A program made the position numbers and the translations under genes. Below the pieces are notes generated by a model, which made no database searches, had not been told where the DNA came from, and worked only from the letters and a program-made list of their open reading frames with translations. 57,709 nucleotides of DNA, from assembly GCA_945965275.1 (NCBI GenBank), contig CAMFNB010000003.1, positions 1 to 57,709 of the forward strand, in the 5' to 3' direction. Below, piece after piece: positions 26,304 to 33,535 of the stretch; the first letter of the stretch is position 1, and every line of letters starts with the position of its first letter. The DNA comes from an uncultured Clostridia bacterium (GTDB lineage: Bacteria > Bacillota > Clostridia > UBA1212 > SIG427).

Positions 26304-27524
26304 ATGATTTGTCCGATTTGCGGAAAAGAAATTAAAGATGACTCTCAATTCTGTATCTACTGTGGCGAAATGTTCGAGAGACCACATTCTGAAGAGGCAG
26401 AAGAAATCCATGAAGAAGAAAATACAGCCGAAGAAGCAACGACAGAAGAACCTGCCGAAGTAATTCCTGCGGAGGAAACAGTTGAAACTGTTGAAGGAGA
26501 GGTTGAAGAGAAAGCTCCCGAGGCTGAAATTGCCGAAGAAGTTGCTGAAAATGAACCTGCAGAGGAGACAGCTGAGGAAATTGTCGAAAAAGTAACCGAA
26601 GAGGTTCAGGAGGAAACAGATTCCTTGGCAGACGGAATTGTAGGCGGAGCAGTTGCAGCTGACGTTCTCGCAGAGGGCGAGGCTGAGATTGCTGCTGAAG
26701 AAACCGAAGAAGCAAGTGAAGAGGCATCTGTTGAAGAAACAACAGCAGAAGAAGTTGCTGTTTCTGAAACCGCAGAAGAAGTTACGGAAAAACCGGCAGA
26801 TGAAGCTTCGGCAGAAGAAGAGCCGAAAAAGAAGTCAAAAAAAGCACTTGCTGTTATTATCCCGATTATTGCAGCGCTGCTTTTGGCAGGAGCGGCATAT
26901 GCAACATGGCAGTGCTGTCCTTCCTTCAGAAATATATTTATTTCAGCAACATCGGAACCGGGAAAGACAACAGAAGAACCTGCAAATCCCACAAAGGAAC
27001 CCGGTGATGTGACAAAAGCTCCTGAAGAAACAGCAGTTCCCACCCAGGAACCGACTGCAGAACCGACAGCAGAGGCAACAACGGTCCCGACAACTGCACC
27101 GACAACAGCACCTACAGCAAAACCGACGGCGAAACCCACATCAGCTCCTACGGCCAAACCGACAGCAAAACCTACGGCTAAGCCGACAGCAGCTCCTACG
27201 GCAAATCCGTATGCACCCGTACCTTCATGGTGCAGAGTGGGAAGCGACGGAACCATTTATCCAAAGGAATATGTAAAAGGAAATCCGAAATACACTAATT
27301 ACGAGAACAAAAATCTTTGCGATACCGCACTTATCAGAAAGGGTCCCGGATTCGGATATGCCGCAACAAAGTGCGTGAGCGGACTTACACAGTTCATGAC
27401 TTTCCCTGATTTCAAGTACACGGATGCAGAGGGAAGAACCTGGATTTTGGTTGCGGAATCTTATGACAGTGCAACCGGATACTACCACGGAAACGGATGG
27501 ACTTCAGTAAATAACCTGAGATAA
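26304..27524 (+). CDS. zinc-ribbon membrane protein with Glu-rich and Pro/Thr-rich linkers and SH3-like C-terminus
   Basis: The 406-residue protein has clear modules. A zinc ribbon (CPICG...CIYCG) spans residues 1-21, and a Glu/Ala/Thr-rich acidic region runs about 25-172. A KKKSKK stop patch and one membrane helix (ALAVIIPIIAALLLAGAAYA) cover about 180-203. An external Thr/Pro/Ala repeat linker of APTAKPTAKPT type spans about 217-300, and a C-terminal domain of about 100 residues contains ALIRKGPGFGYAA and DAEGRTWILV, resembling bacterial SH3 domains. The topology is zinc ribbon inside, SH3-like domain outside. Function is unknown; cell-wall binding or sensing is a guess. It is a single gene between terminators. 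Confidence 0.75.
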   Translation: MICPICGKEIKDDSQFCIYCGEMFERPHSEEAEEIHEEENTAEEATTEEPAEVIPAEETVETVEGEVEEKAPEAEIAEEVAENEPAEETAEEIVEKVTEEVQEETDSLADGIVGGAVAADVLAEGEAEIAAEETEEASEEASVEETTAEEVAVSETAEEVTEKPADEASAEEEPKKKSKKALAVIIPIIAALLLAGAAYATWQCCPSFRNIFISATSEPGKTTEEPANPTKEPGDVTKAPEETAVPTQEPTAEPTAEATTVPTTAPTTAPTAKPTAKPTSAPTAKPTAKPTAKPTAAPTANPYAPVPSWCRVGSDGTIYPKEYVKGNPKYTNYENKNLCDTALIRKGPGFGYAATKCVSGLTQFMTFPDFKYTDAEGRTWILVAESYDSATGYYHGNGWTSVNNLR

Positions 27525-27566
27525 AAAAGTTATACTTCAGAGTATAATAATTCAGATTATAAGGAA

Positions 27567-27596
27567 AAAAGAGCCGACCAAACGGTCGGCTCTTTT
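27567..27596. terminator. bidirectional terminator between convergent genes
   Basis: AAAAGAGCCGACC pairs perfectly with GGTCGGCTCTTTT around AAAC; serves the zinc-ribbon gene and rplS. Confidence 0.9.
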
Positions 27597-27609
27597 GATA
27601 GTGCATAAT

Positions 27610-27951
27610 TTAGATCTTTTCAACAACCTTTGCTGCTTTACCAACTCTGTTACGTAAGTAGTAGAGTTTAGCTCTGCGAACTTTACCATGTCTTACAAGT
27701 TCTACTTTAGCTACCTTTGGTGAGTGAACAGGGAATACTCTTTCAACACCAACACCGTAAGAAACACGTCTTACTGTGAATGTCTCTTTAGCACCTTCGC
27801 CGTGCATAGCGATTACTGTTCCTTCGAATACCTGGATTCTCTCACGAGTTCCTTCGATTACCTTAAAGTGAACTTTAACATAGTCACCAATCATTAACTT
27901 AGCAGCATCTTTCTTGAGATAATCTGCTTCAACAGCCTTAATGATATCCAT
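27610..27951 (-). CDS. rplS: 50S ribosomal protein L19
   Basis: The 113-residue basic protein carries the L19 signature region: [41 protein letters not shown] and the end [16 protein letters not shown]19 sits at the 30S-50S interface. Two in-frame ATGs lie six bases apart. I take the inner one (27951) because GGAGG is 8 bases before it and only 2 before the outer one (27957). It is transcribed alone with a structured leader. Confidence 0.95.
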   Translation of the reverse strand: MDIIKAVEADYLKKDAAKLMIGDYVKVHFKVIEGTRERIQVFEGTVIAMHGEGAKETFTVRRVSYGVGVERVFPVHSPKVAKVELVRHGKVRRAKLYYLRNRVGKAAKVVEKI

Positions 27952-27957
27952 CTTCAT

Positions 27958-28045
27958 TTCCTCCTTCCGTCCAAGGGCGTTCTTACATGAAGACGCAGCG
28001 GACCACCCGAAATAAAAAACAATTGTGTGCGTTTCAAAAACGCGC
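27958..28045 (-). promoter_or_regulatory. probable L19 leader RNA
   Basis: The rplS 5' UTR (minus strand) contains GGTGGTCCGCTGCGTCTTCAT, then AAGAACGC and GGACGG before GGAGG. GTCC pairs with GGAC, and an inner stem GCGT-CTT pairs with AAG-ACGC across loop CATGT. This resembles the L19 leader described upstream of rplS in Firmicutes, thought to be bound by L19 for feedback control. Recognised from memory, not by covariance search. Confidence 0.6.
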
Positions 28046-28055
28046 TCATATACTA

Positions 28056-28083
28056 TAACATAAGGGAATAAAATAAGTCAAGT
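28056..28083 (-). promoter_or_regulatory. promoter of rplS
   Basis: Minus strand: TTGACT near 28078-28083, then about 17-18 bases to TTATAG/TATAGT. The -35 overlaps the repeated word described for the NYN locus. Confidence 0.55.
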
Positions 28084-28107
28084 GATACTCCGAATACTTT
28101 TATGTTC
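28079..28107 (+). repeat. repeat words A and B downstream of the NYN gene
   Basis: Word A CAAGTGATACTCCGAATA (28079-28096) and word B ACTTTTATGTTC (28096-28107). Inverted copies of both lie upstream of the same gene at 28932-28971. Confidence 0.7.
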
Positions 28108-28116
28108 AGTTAAGAA

Positions 28117-28902
28117 TCAGTCAAGAGACTCCCATATGCCGTCTTTGGCAATTGTGCTCCAGTCAGGCTTTAAATATCTTATTGATCTGCCTGAAGAAGT
28201 TTTTGAAGACTCCTGAAGGATGTAGTTTTGTTTTATTAAATCGGAAAGCGTTTTGTCCAGAGTCTCCTGATCGAGCTCCGTCTGCTTTGCGATGAATTCA
28301 ACCGATCTTTTATATGTAGGGAAAAAGTCGGGAATTGATTCACACTCCTTAAGATATGAGAAGAGAGCATTTCTGTATACTGCACCTTCGTCAACCTTAA
28401 GAGGCATTTCGATACACCAATCCGAACTGTTTACAAGATTTTTGCTGATACCTCCGGACACACCGTAAATTCCCACCTGCTTGCCGCAGAAATTTTTGAG
28501 GAATGCGGCACAGCTTGAAAAGTGGCCGTCGCCGGAGAAAATAATAAACAAATCAGCGCTGTCGCTTTGGAAGGCTTTCTGATATATATTGTCCAGAATA
28601 ATAAAATCTGTGTAATCTTTTTTGTACCTTTGGTCCGGATTATATGTGTCTATGATTTTGTTTGTAAAAGCGCGAATTCTTTTTGTTTCTGTTTCTTTAT
28701 CTTTGAATTTCTGAAAGTTTGCAAAGAATATAACCTCAATAATGTTGCAGCGCTTCTTTAAGTCATCAAACCATGACTGAATGTCAGGTTTTTTACCGTG
28801 TGTTCTTTCCAAAGAAATGTACCAGTGCTCATAATCTACGAACGCGACTGATTTGGGAAGCTCGGCTTTTGAACCTGCTTTTTTCTTAAAGAATAATCCC
28901 AT
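28117..28902 (-). CDS. NYN-domain (PIN-like) RNase/LabA-type protein with C-terminal winged helix
   Basis: The 261-residue protein has an N-terminal NYN domain of the PIN nuclease fold. Acidic residues lie in VAFVDYEHWYISLE, DFIILDNIYQKAF and FIIFSGDGHFSSC, the last matching the SGDGDF motif of LabA-like proteins. Residues from about 180 onward look like a winged helix (ALFSYLKECESIPDFFP, LIKQNYILQ). RNA cleavage or binding is inferred. The start at 28902 has GGAGGT 11 bases upstream; an earlier in-frame ATG (28950) has no ribosome binding site. It has its own promoter and no obvious operon partner. Confidence 0.8.
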   Translation of the reverse strand: MGLFFKKKAGSKAELPKSVAFVDYEHWYISLERTHGKKPDIQSWFDDLKKRCNIIEVIFFANFQKFKDKETETKRIRAFTNKIIDTYNPDQRYKKDYTDFIILDNIYQKAFQSDSADLFIIFSGDGHFSSCAAFLKNFCGKQVGIYGVSGGISKNLVNSSDWCIEMPLKVDEGAVYRNALFSYLKECESIPDFFPTYKRSVEFIAKQTELDQETLDKTLSDLIKQNYILQESSKTSSGRSIRYLKPDWSTIAKDGIWESLD

Positions 28903-28931
28903 TAAATTGTAGTACCTCCAATGTTGCTGAT

Positions 28932-28971
28932 TATTCGGAGTATTATTCACTTGTCTAAGAACATAAAAGTG
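28932..28971 (-). repeat. inverted copies of words A and B upstream of the NYN gene
   Basis: The reverse complement of 28932-28953 equals word A with a 4-base insertion (ATAA); the reverse complement of 28959-28971 equals word B. The order of the two words along the plus strand is unchanged although each is inverted. Confidence 0.7.
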
Positions 28972-28978
28972 CTTTATT

Positions 28979-29029
28979 ATTATATCAAATTCCGTTTAAT
29001 TTGTAAAAAAAACGCAAAAGTATTATAAT
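28979..29029. promoter_or_regulatory. overlapping divergent promoters (NYN gene and holB operon)
   Basis: Minus strand: TTTACA (29002-29007), 17 bases, TATAAT (28979-28984). Plus strand: TTGTAA (29001-29006), 17 bases, TATAAT (29024-29029). The two -35 boxes occupy almost the same bases, so the promoters should compete for polymerase. Confidence 0.75.
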
Positions 29030-29062
29030 CAAAGGGCCTAAAATGACGAAAGGAAAAACGGT

Positions 29063-29317
29063 ATGTCAGAGAATACACCACAAAAGCCAAACGGTGGCAA
29101 AAACAATAATAATTCCGGAAACAACCGTAACAAAAACGGAAATTTCCATAAAAAGAACAATTATTACAGGCATAATAAATATAAAAACTTCAACAAACAG
29201 GCACCTAAAAAGGACCCTGCAGTTGAGACCATACAGGACATACAGGCCGATATGAAAAGAATTTCAAAAGAAATTGATCTTGAAATAAAAGAAATCGGCA
29301 CAATGACGCTCGGATGA
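29063..29317 (+). CDS. small Asn/Lys-rich protein, unknown function
   Basis: The 84-residue protein has a low-complexity N-terminal half rich in Asn, Lys and Gly (residues about 8-50) and a helical C-terminal half (DPAVETIQDIQADMKRISKE). The composition suggests a disordered, possibly RNA- or DNA-binding tail. AAAGGA lies 8 bases before the ATG, and the stop overlaps the holB start by 4 bases (ATGA), supporting a real, translated gene. I do not recognise the family. Confidence 0.7.
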   Translation: MSENTPQKPNGGKNNNNSGNNRNKNGNFHKKNNYYRHNKYKNFNKQAPKKDPAVETIQDIQADMKRISKEIDLEIKEIGTMTLG

Positions 29318-30309
29318 CATTCGATTCGATTATCGGACAAAAAAACGTTAAAAAGGTTTTATCAGACAGCATAGTATCTGAAAGAGTGGGCCATGCTTAT
29401 TTATTCCACGGTCCTGCGGGAATCGGTAAGAAACTTACTGCCAGAGCATATGCAGAGGCGGTTATGTGCCTTCATCCGAATCCGGACGGCACTGCGTGCG
29501 GAAAATGTGAGGCTTGTGTCCTGAACAAAAACCACAGTAATCCTGACCTTAAAATCTACGAAATCCAAAAGAATAAAAAAGGAATAATAATTGAGCAGGC
29601 GCGAGACATCGTGCAGGACGCCATGACAGTTCCGTATTATTCAAATAAAAAGGTTTTCATAATCCAGTCAGGTGAAACCATGAATCTTGCAGCACAAAAT
29701 GCACTTCTTAAAATTTTGGAAGAGCCGCCGAAATATGTAATGATAATCATTCTCACCACAAACATTGCTGTAATTCTTGATACAATTAAATCAAGAACAA
29801 GCAGGATTGATTTTGCCAGATATGATAATGAGGAAATAAAGGCAATCCTCAAGGCAAACGGAATTGAGCATGTTGACGAAAGCGCTCTTGCGTATGCTGA
29901 CGGAATCGCCGGAAGAGCAATATCATTTTACAATGATGATAAGATAAATGAGATTCGCGGAAATGTGCTGAAAATCGCGGAAGGACTTGCAGAGGGTGAT
30001 GCGGCATACAGAATAGAAAGCGCGGAATATCTTGCTTCTCTGAAAAAAGACACAGAGTTCGTGATTTACACAATGCTTTCATATTACAGTGACGTGTCTA
30101 AGGTTGCAAGATACGGGAAATCCGTTAAAATCACAAATAAGGAATGTGAGAACCCAATCAGAATGACAGCATCGAGACTGGGATTTTACAAAGCTCAGGA
30201 AATTGAAAAGATAATCAACAAAGCCTGGGGATATACAGAAAGAAGCATAAATATTGAAGTTGTAATGAGCAATATGCTTATTCAAATTCAGGAGGTTATA
30301 AATGGCTAG
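29314..30309 (+). CDS. holB: DNA polymerase III subunit delta prime
   Basis: The 331-residue clamp-loader subunit has the AAA+ P-loop GPAGIGKKLTARAYAEAV, a zinc-binding segment (CLHP...CGKCEACVLNKNHSN), and the sensor region LAAQNALLKILEEPPKYVMI with SRC-like TIKSRTSRIDF. It helps load the beta sliding clamp at replication forks. Neighbouring yaaT (overlapping 8 bases) and rsmI downstream reproduce the order known from many Firmicutes. Confidence 0.93.
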   Translation: MTFDSIIGQKNVKKVLSDSIVSERVGHAYLFHGPAGIGKKLTARAYAEAVMCLHPNPDGTACGKCEACVLNKNHSNPDLKIYEIQKNKKGIIIEQARDIVQDAMTVPYYSNKKVFIIQSGETMNLAAQNALLKILEEPPKYVMIIILTTNIAVILDTIKSRTSRIDFARYDNEEIKAILKANGIEHVDESALAYADGIAGRAISFYNDDKINEIRGNVLKIAEGLAEGDAAYRIESAEYLASLKKDTEFVIYTMLSYYSDVSKVARYGKSVKITNKECENPIRMTASRLGFYKAQEIEKIINKAWGYTERSINIEVVMSNMLIQIQEVING

Positions 30310-31177
30310 AATAGTCGGTGTACGTTTTAAGAAAAACGGAAAAGTATATTACTTCGGACCGGGTTCATTTGAACTCAAAGTCGGAGATCACGTAATCGTT
30401 GAAACCGTAAGAGGTGTTGAGTACGGTGAGATTGCCATCGCTGAACGTGAAGCTTCAGACGATGAAATTGTTTCTCCTCTTAAAGACATCATCAGACCGG
30501 CCACTGCCGAAGATGACAAGGTATTTGAAGAGAACAGGGTAAAAGCAAAAGAAGCTTTCCCGACAGCGATTGAGAAAATAAAGAAGCATGGCCTTGAAAT
30601 GAAACTTATTGATATTGAATACACATTCGACAACAGTAAGATGCTTTTCTATTTTACCGCTGACGGAAGGATCGATTTCAGAGAACTTGTTAAGGACCTT
30701 GCTTCGGTCTTTAAAATCAGAATTGAACTTCGTCAGGTGGGCGTTCGTGATGAAGCAAAAATTGTCGGCGGCCTCGGTGTATGCGGCAGACCATGTTGCT
30801 GTAATGCCTGCATGGGTGATTTCCAGCCGGTGTCAATCAAAATGGCAAAGGAACAGGGACTTTCCTTAAGTCCCACAAAAATTTCGGGAACATGCGGAAG
30901 ACTCATGTGCTGTCTTAATTATGAACAGGGAGCATATGAAGATGCAATTAAGAGAGTCCCGGGCGTGGGCTCATTTGTTGAAACAGCTGACGGAAAAGGA
31001 AATGTTGTTTCAAGCAACCTTATCAGTGAAACTGTTCAGGTAAAATTCGAAAGAGGAAATGAGACAGAGCTCATTACTTACAAAATTGATGACATCAAGG
31101 TACTCAGCAAAAAGAAGGGACATTATTCAAGCGCTGCGAATTCAATTCCTTCAGACGGCGAGACCGTAAAAGAATAA
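30302..31177 (+). CDS. yaaT: PSP1 domain protein YaaT/RicT
   Basis: The 291-residue protein contains the PSP1 core (RVKAKEAFPTAIEKIKKHGL; LIDIEYTFDNSKMLFYFTAD; FRELVKDLASVFKIRIEL) and a cysteine-rich segment (VCGRPCCCNACM, then GTCGRLMCCLNYE). In Bacillus, RicT with RicA and RicF carries Fe-S clusters and influences RNase Y and sporulation. The cysteines needed for cluster binding are retained. It overlaps holB, as in relatives. Confidence 0.93.
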   Translation: MARIVGVRFKKNGKVYYFGPGSFELKVGDHVIVETVRGVEYGEIAIAEREASDDEIVSPLKDIIRPATAEDDKVFEENRVKAKEAFPTAIEKIKKHGLEMKLIDIEYTFDNSKMLFYFTADGRIDFRELVKDLASVFKIRIELRQVGVRDEAKIVGGLGVCGRPCCCNACMGDFQPVSIKMAKEQGLSLSPTKISGTCGRLMCCLNYEQGAYEDAIKRVPGVGSFVETADGKGNVVSSNLISETVQVKFERGNETELITYKIDDIKVLSKKKGHYSSAANSIPSDGETVKE

Positions 31178-31205
31178 TTGACATTTATTCTTATAATGGT
31201 ACAAT
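31178..31205 (+). promoter_or_regulatory. promoter of small ferredoxin gene
   Basis: TTGACA (31178-31183), 16 bases, TACAAT (31200-31205) preceded by TGG (extended -10). The -35 begins at the stop of yaaT. Confidence 0.75.
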
Positions 31206-31235
31206 AAAATCAATAATATTTAGGAGGTATTTATC

Positions 31236-31406
31236 ATGGCATATGTAATTGGTGATGAATGTATTTCTTGTGGTGCTTGCGCAGACCAGTGTCCTTGCGA
31301 GTGCATTAAAGAAGGCGACGGAAAGTATGAAATCGATGCCAGCGTATGTGCAGGCTGCGGTGCTTGTGCAGATGTTTGCCCAGTTGACGCTCCAAAGGAA
31401 GCTTAA
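31236..31406 (+). CDS. 2[4Fe-4S] clostridial-type ferredoxin
   Basis: The 56-residue protein starts MAYVIGDECISCGACADQCP. Cysteines 9, 12, 15, 19 and 38, 41, 44, 48 form two CxxCxxCxxxCP sets for two [4Fe-4S] clusters; extra cysteines 21 and 23 lie between. This is the classic low-potential electron carrier of anaerobes. TAGGAGGT precedes the ATG. It has its own promoter and terminator, so it is expressed alone and probably highly. Confidence 0.95.
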   Translation: MAYVIGDECISCGACADQCPCECIKEGDGKYEIDASVCAGCGACADVCPVDAPKEA

Positions 31407-31441
31407 TCATACTTGGTAATATAATTCAAAAATTATCTGAC

Positions 31442-31480
31442 AAAAGTTTGCCTGAGTATATTGGGCAAACTTTTTATTTT
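31442..31480 (+). terminator. rho-independent terminator after ferredoxin
   Basis: AAAAGTTTGCC (31442-31452) pairs with GGCAAACTTTT (31464-31474), then T-rich sequence. Confidence 0.88.
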
Positions 31481-31484
31481 CAAA

Positions 31485-32219
31485 ATGATTAAAGACGATG
31501 AACAGAGAGACGACCTCGGAAGAGGCTTGTCGGTAATTCAAAAAAAGAAAGGATTCAAGTACGGTACGGACAGCGTGCTTCTTGCCAAGTTTGCTCTCAT
31601 GAGTGAGGGAATAATTCCGGGCAGGAAGGACAATCTTCGCTGTGCCGATTTCGGCACGGGTACCGGAATTTTACCCTTGCTCCTTTCAAGAGACAAGAGG
31701 TTCTCTGAAATCACCGCATACGAACTGCAGCCTGATTATGCGGAAATGGCAGAGCGGAGTGTTGCCGAAAATAATCTCGGGGACCGGATAAAGATTGTAT
31801 GCTGCGATATTAAAGAGGCTGAAAGATTTGTTGATGTTGTAATAACAAATCCTCCGTATAAGCGTGAGGGAGCGGGTATTCCCAGTGAGCGAAAAGATGA
31901 GTTTATCGCAAGGCACGAAACAGTAAGCAATCTTGAAGACTTCATAAAGAGCGCCGCACATATTTTGGAAACCGGCGGAGCATTTTTCATGGTGAACAGG
32001 CCTGAACGTCTGGCGGATACCATGGAGTATATGAGAAGATACAAAATCGAACCGAAAATTCTCAAAATGGTGCTTCCGAAAGTCTCAAAGCAACCGTCAA
32101 TGTTTTTGATTGCGGGAGTAAAGAACGGCGGTAAAAATTTAAGAGTTGATTGTCCTTTGATACTTATGGACGAAAACGGAAACGAAACTGAGGAGGTAAG
32201 AAAAATATATGAATTCTGA
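31485..32219 (+). CDS. tRNA1(Val) adenine-N6 methyltransferase-like protein (TrmN6/YfiC type)
   Basis: The 244-residue class I methyltransferase has the N-terminal GFKYGTDSVLLAKF motif, SAM motif FGTGTGILPLLL, and the catalytic NPPYKREG, as in YfiC/TrmN6 which methylates A37 of tRNA1(Val). The ATG at 31485 is chosen because the in-frame TTG at 31461 lies inside the upstream terminator hairpin. No ribosome binding site is visible, which is odd, and no clear promoter separates it from the terminator. It overlaps rsmI by 11 bases, in line with co-expression of these methyltransferases. Confidence 0.85.
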   Translation: MIKDDEQRDDLGRGLSVIQKKKGFKYGTDSVLLAKFALMSEGIIPGRKDNLRCADFGTGTGILPLLLSRDKRFSEITAYELQPDYAEMAERSVAENNLGDRIKIVCCDIKEAERFVDVVITNPPYKREGAGIPSERKDEFIARHETVSNLEDFIKSAAHILETGGAFFMVNRPERLADTMEYMRRYKIEPKILKMVLPKVSKQPSMFLIAGVKNGGKNLRVDCPLILMDENGNETEEVRKIYEF

Positions 32220-33072
32220 ATACGGAAAACTCTATATAGTTGCAACCCCCATAGGAAATCTGGGAGACATAACAATACGCGCCCTTGAAACTCTCAAATC
32301 CGTTGATATTGTGGCCGCAGAGGACACAAGACAAGCAGGAAAGCTCCTTAGTCATTTTGAAATTAAAAAGCCTTTAATATCGTATTTTGAGCATAATAAG
32401 GCCCAAAGGGGACCCGTTATAATAGAAAAACTCAGGAACGGTGAAAATGTGGCACTTGTATCCGATGCGGGAACTCCAGGAATATCGGATCCGGGTGCGG
32501 ATATTATAAAACTTGCCCGGGAAGAAGGTATTACAGTTACAATGACCCCGGGTCCTGTTGCGGGAATCATGGCTGTGGTGCTGTCAGGCCTTGATACTTC
32601 ACGTTTTGTTTTCGAAGCATTTTTACCGGAAGAAAAAAAGAAGAGAAAAGAAATCATCGAATCGCTTAAAAAGGAAACAAGAACATGTGTGTTCTATGAA
32701 TCGCCTCACAGAATAATAAGCACCTTGTCTGAAATGGAAGAAATTCTCGGCGGAGAGAGAAGAATGGCACTTTGCCGCGAGCTCACCAAGGTTCATGAGG
32801 AAATTGATCTCAAAACGATAGAAGAACATGTGGCTATGTTCAGAGAAAAAGCACCCCGCGGTGAATATGTAATGGTGCTTGAGGGTATTTCACGGGAATC
32901 TCTCGAAGAAGAGAAGAAAGCCGCGTGGGACGATATATCCGTGACTGAGCATGTTGAGAAACTCATTGCAGAAGGGTTATCAAAAAAAGAGGCAATAAAA
33001 AAGGCTGCTCTCGAACGGGGAAGCAGCCGTAATGAAATCTACAATTTGTATGAAAAAGAGAAGAAAGCTTAA
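32209..33072 (+). CDS. rsmI: 16S rRNA (cytidine1402-2'-O)-methyltransferase
   Basis: The 287-residue tetrapyrrole-methylase-fold protein has LYIVATPIGNLGDITIRALE, AAEDTRQAGKLL, SDAGTPGISDPG and YESPHRI, all characteristic of RsmI. It 2'-O-methylates C1402 in the ribosomal decoding centre. AGGAGG lies 12 bases before the ATG. The C-terminal helical region (LSKKEAIKKAALERGSSRNE) is complete. It ends exactly where the convergent AbrB-like gene ends. Confidence 0.95.
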   Translation: MNSEYGKLYIVATPIGNLGDITIRALETLKSVDIVAAEDTRQAGKLLSHFEIKKPLISYFEHNKAQRGPVIIEKLRNGENVALVSDAGTPGISDPGADIIKLAREEGITVTMTPGPVAGIMAVVLSGLDTSRFVFEAFLPEEKKKRKEIIESLKKETRTCVFYESPHRIISTLSEMEEILGGERRMALCRELTKVHEEIDLKTIEEHVAMFREKAPRGEYVMVLEGISRESLEEEKKAAWDDISVTEHVEKLIAEGLSKKEAIKKAALERGSSRNEIYNLYEKEKKA

Positions 33073-33318
33073 TCAGCCTTTCTTTAATTCTTCAATACAA
33101 TCAGGACAAACATTCTTTCCTTTGTATGTTGTGATGTCCTTTGTATTTCCGCAGAAAACACATGTAGGATCATATTTTTTCAAAATAATTGAGTCGTTTT
33201 CAACATAAATCTCAAGTGAATCTTTTTCAGAAATGTCGAATGTTCGACGGAGCTCGATTGGTAATGTGACACGTCCCATGTAATCCAGCTGACGTACGAT
33301 TCCTGTTGCTTTAGCCAT
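33073..33318 (-). CDS. AbrB/SpoVT-type DNA-binding regulator with C-terminal zinc ribbon
   Basis: The 81-residue protein has an N-terminal swapped-hairpin AbrB domain (GIVRQLDYMGRVTLPIELRR, then LEIYVENDSIILKKY) and a C-terminal CVFCG...CPDC zinc-ribbon pair. AbrB-like proteins are dimeric or tetrameric transcription factors of transition-state genes. The zinc-ribbon variant is common in Clostridia, but its targets are unknown. GGAGGT precedes the ATG, and its own promoter lies upstream. Confidence 0.88.
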   Translation of the reverse strand: MAKATGIVRQLDYMGRVTLPIELRRTFDISEKDSLEIYVENDSIILKKYDPTCVFCGNTKDITTYKGKNVCPDCIEELKKG

Positions 33319-33385
33319 AATTTTAGTACCTCCTTTTAATGATTTTTCAGTTTCTCTCTAAAAAATACAAATATATACAATATAT

Positions 33386-33413
33386 ATTATATTCCAAAAA
33401 CGCGGCATGTAAA
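33386..33413 (-). promoter_or_regulatory. promoter of AbrB-like gene
   Basis: Minus strand: TTTACA (33408-33413), 16 bases, TATAAT (33386-33391). Confidence 0.7.
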
Positions 33414-33478
33414 CCAAATGTTCACGGAGTTTACAATTTATTAACAACATTAACAATAGTATTTTTCGATACTTTCAA

Positions 33479-33507
33479 TTGACACCTTTCACGCTCAATA
33501 GTATTAT
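33479..33507 (+). promoter_or_regulatory. promoter of lipoprotein gene
   Basis: TTGACA (33479-33484), 17 bases, TATTAT (33502-33507). The 217-base gap between divergent genes otherwise holds AT-rich sequence and a small AGTAT/ATACT inverted repeat near 33458. Confidence 0.8.
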
Positions 33508-33535
33508 AAAATAAGCAAGATTTTCGGAGGTAATT

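Noticed and set aside
26995..27200. Repeated CCTACGGC/AAACCGACA units considered as a DNA tandem repeat or CRISPR-like array
   Set aside because: They are in-frame codons for a Pro/Thr/Ala protein linker, with no spacer structure.
26332..27256. Long open frames antisense and shifted within the zinc-ribbon gene (up to 216 codons)
   Set aside because: They arise from the repetitive GAA/GCA and CCG/ACA codons of the low-complexity stalks; they lack ribosome binding sites, and the forward frame has a clear domain layout.
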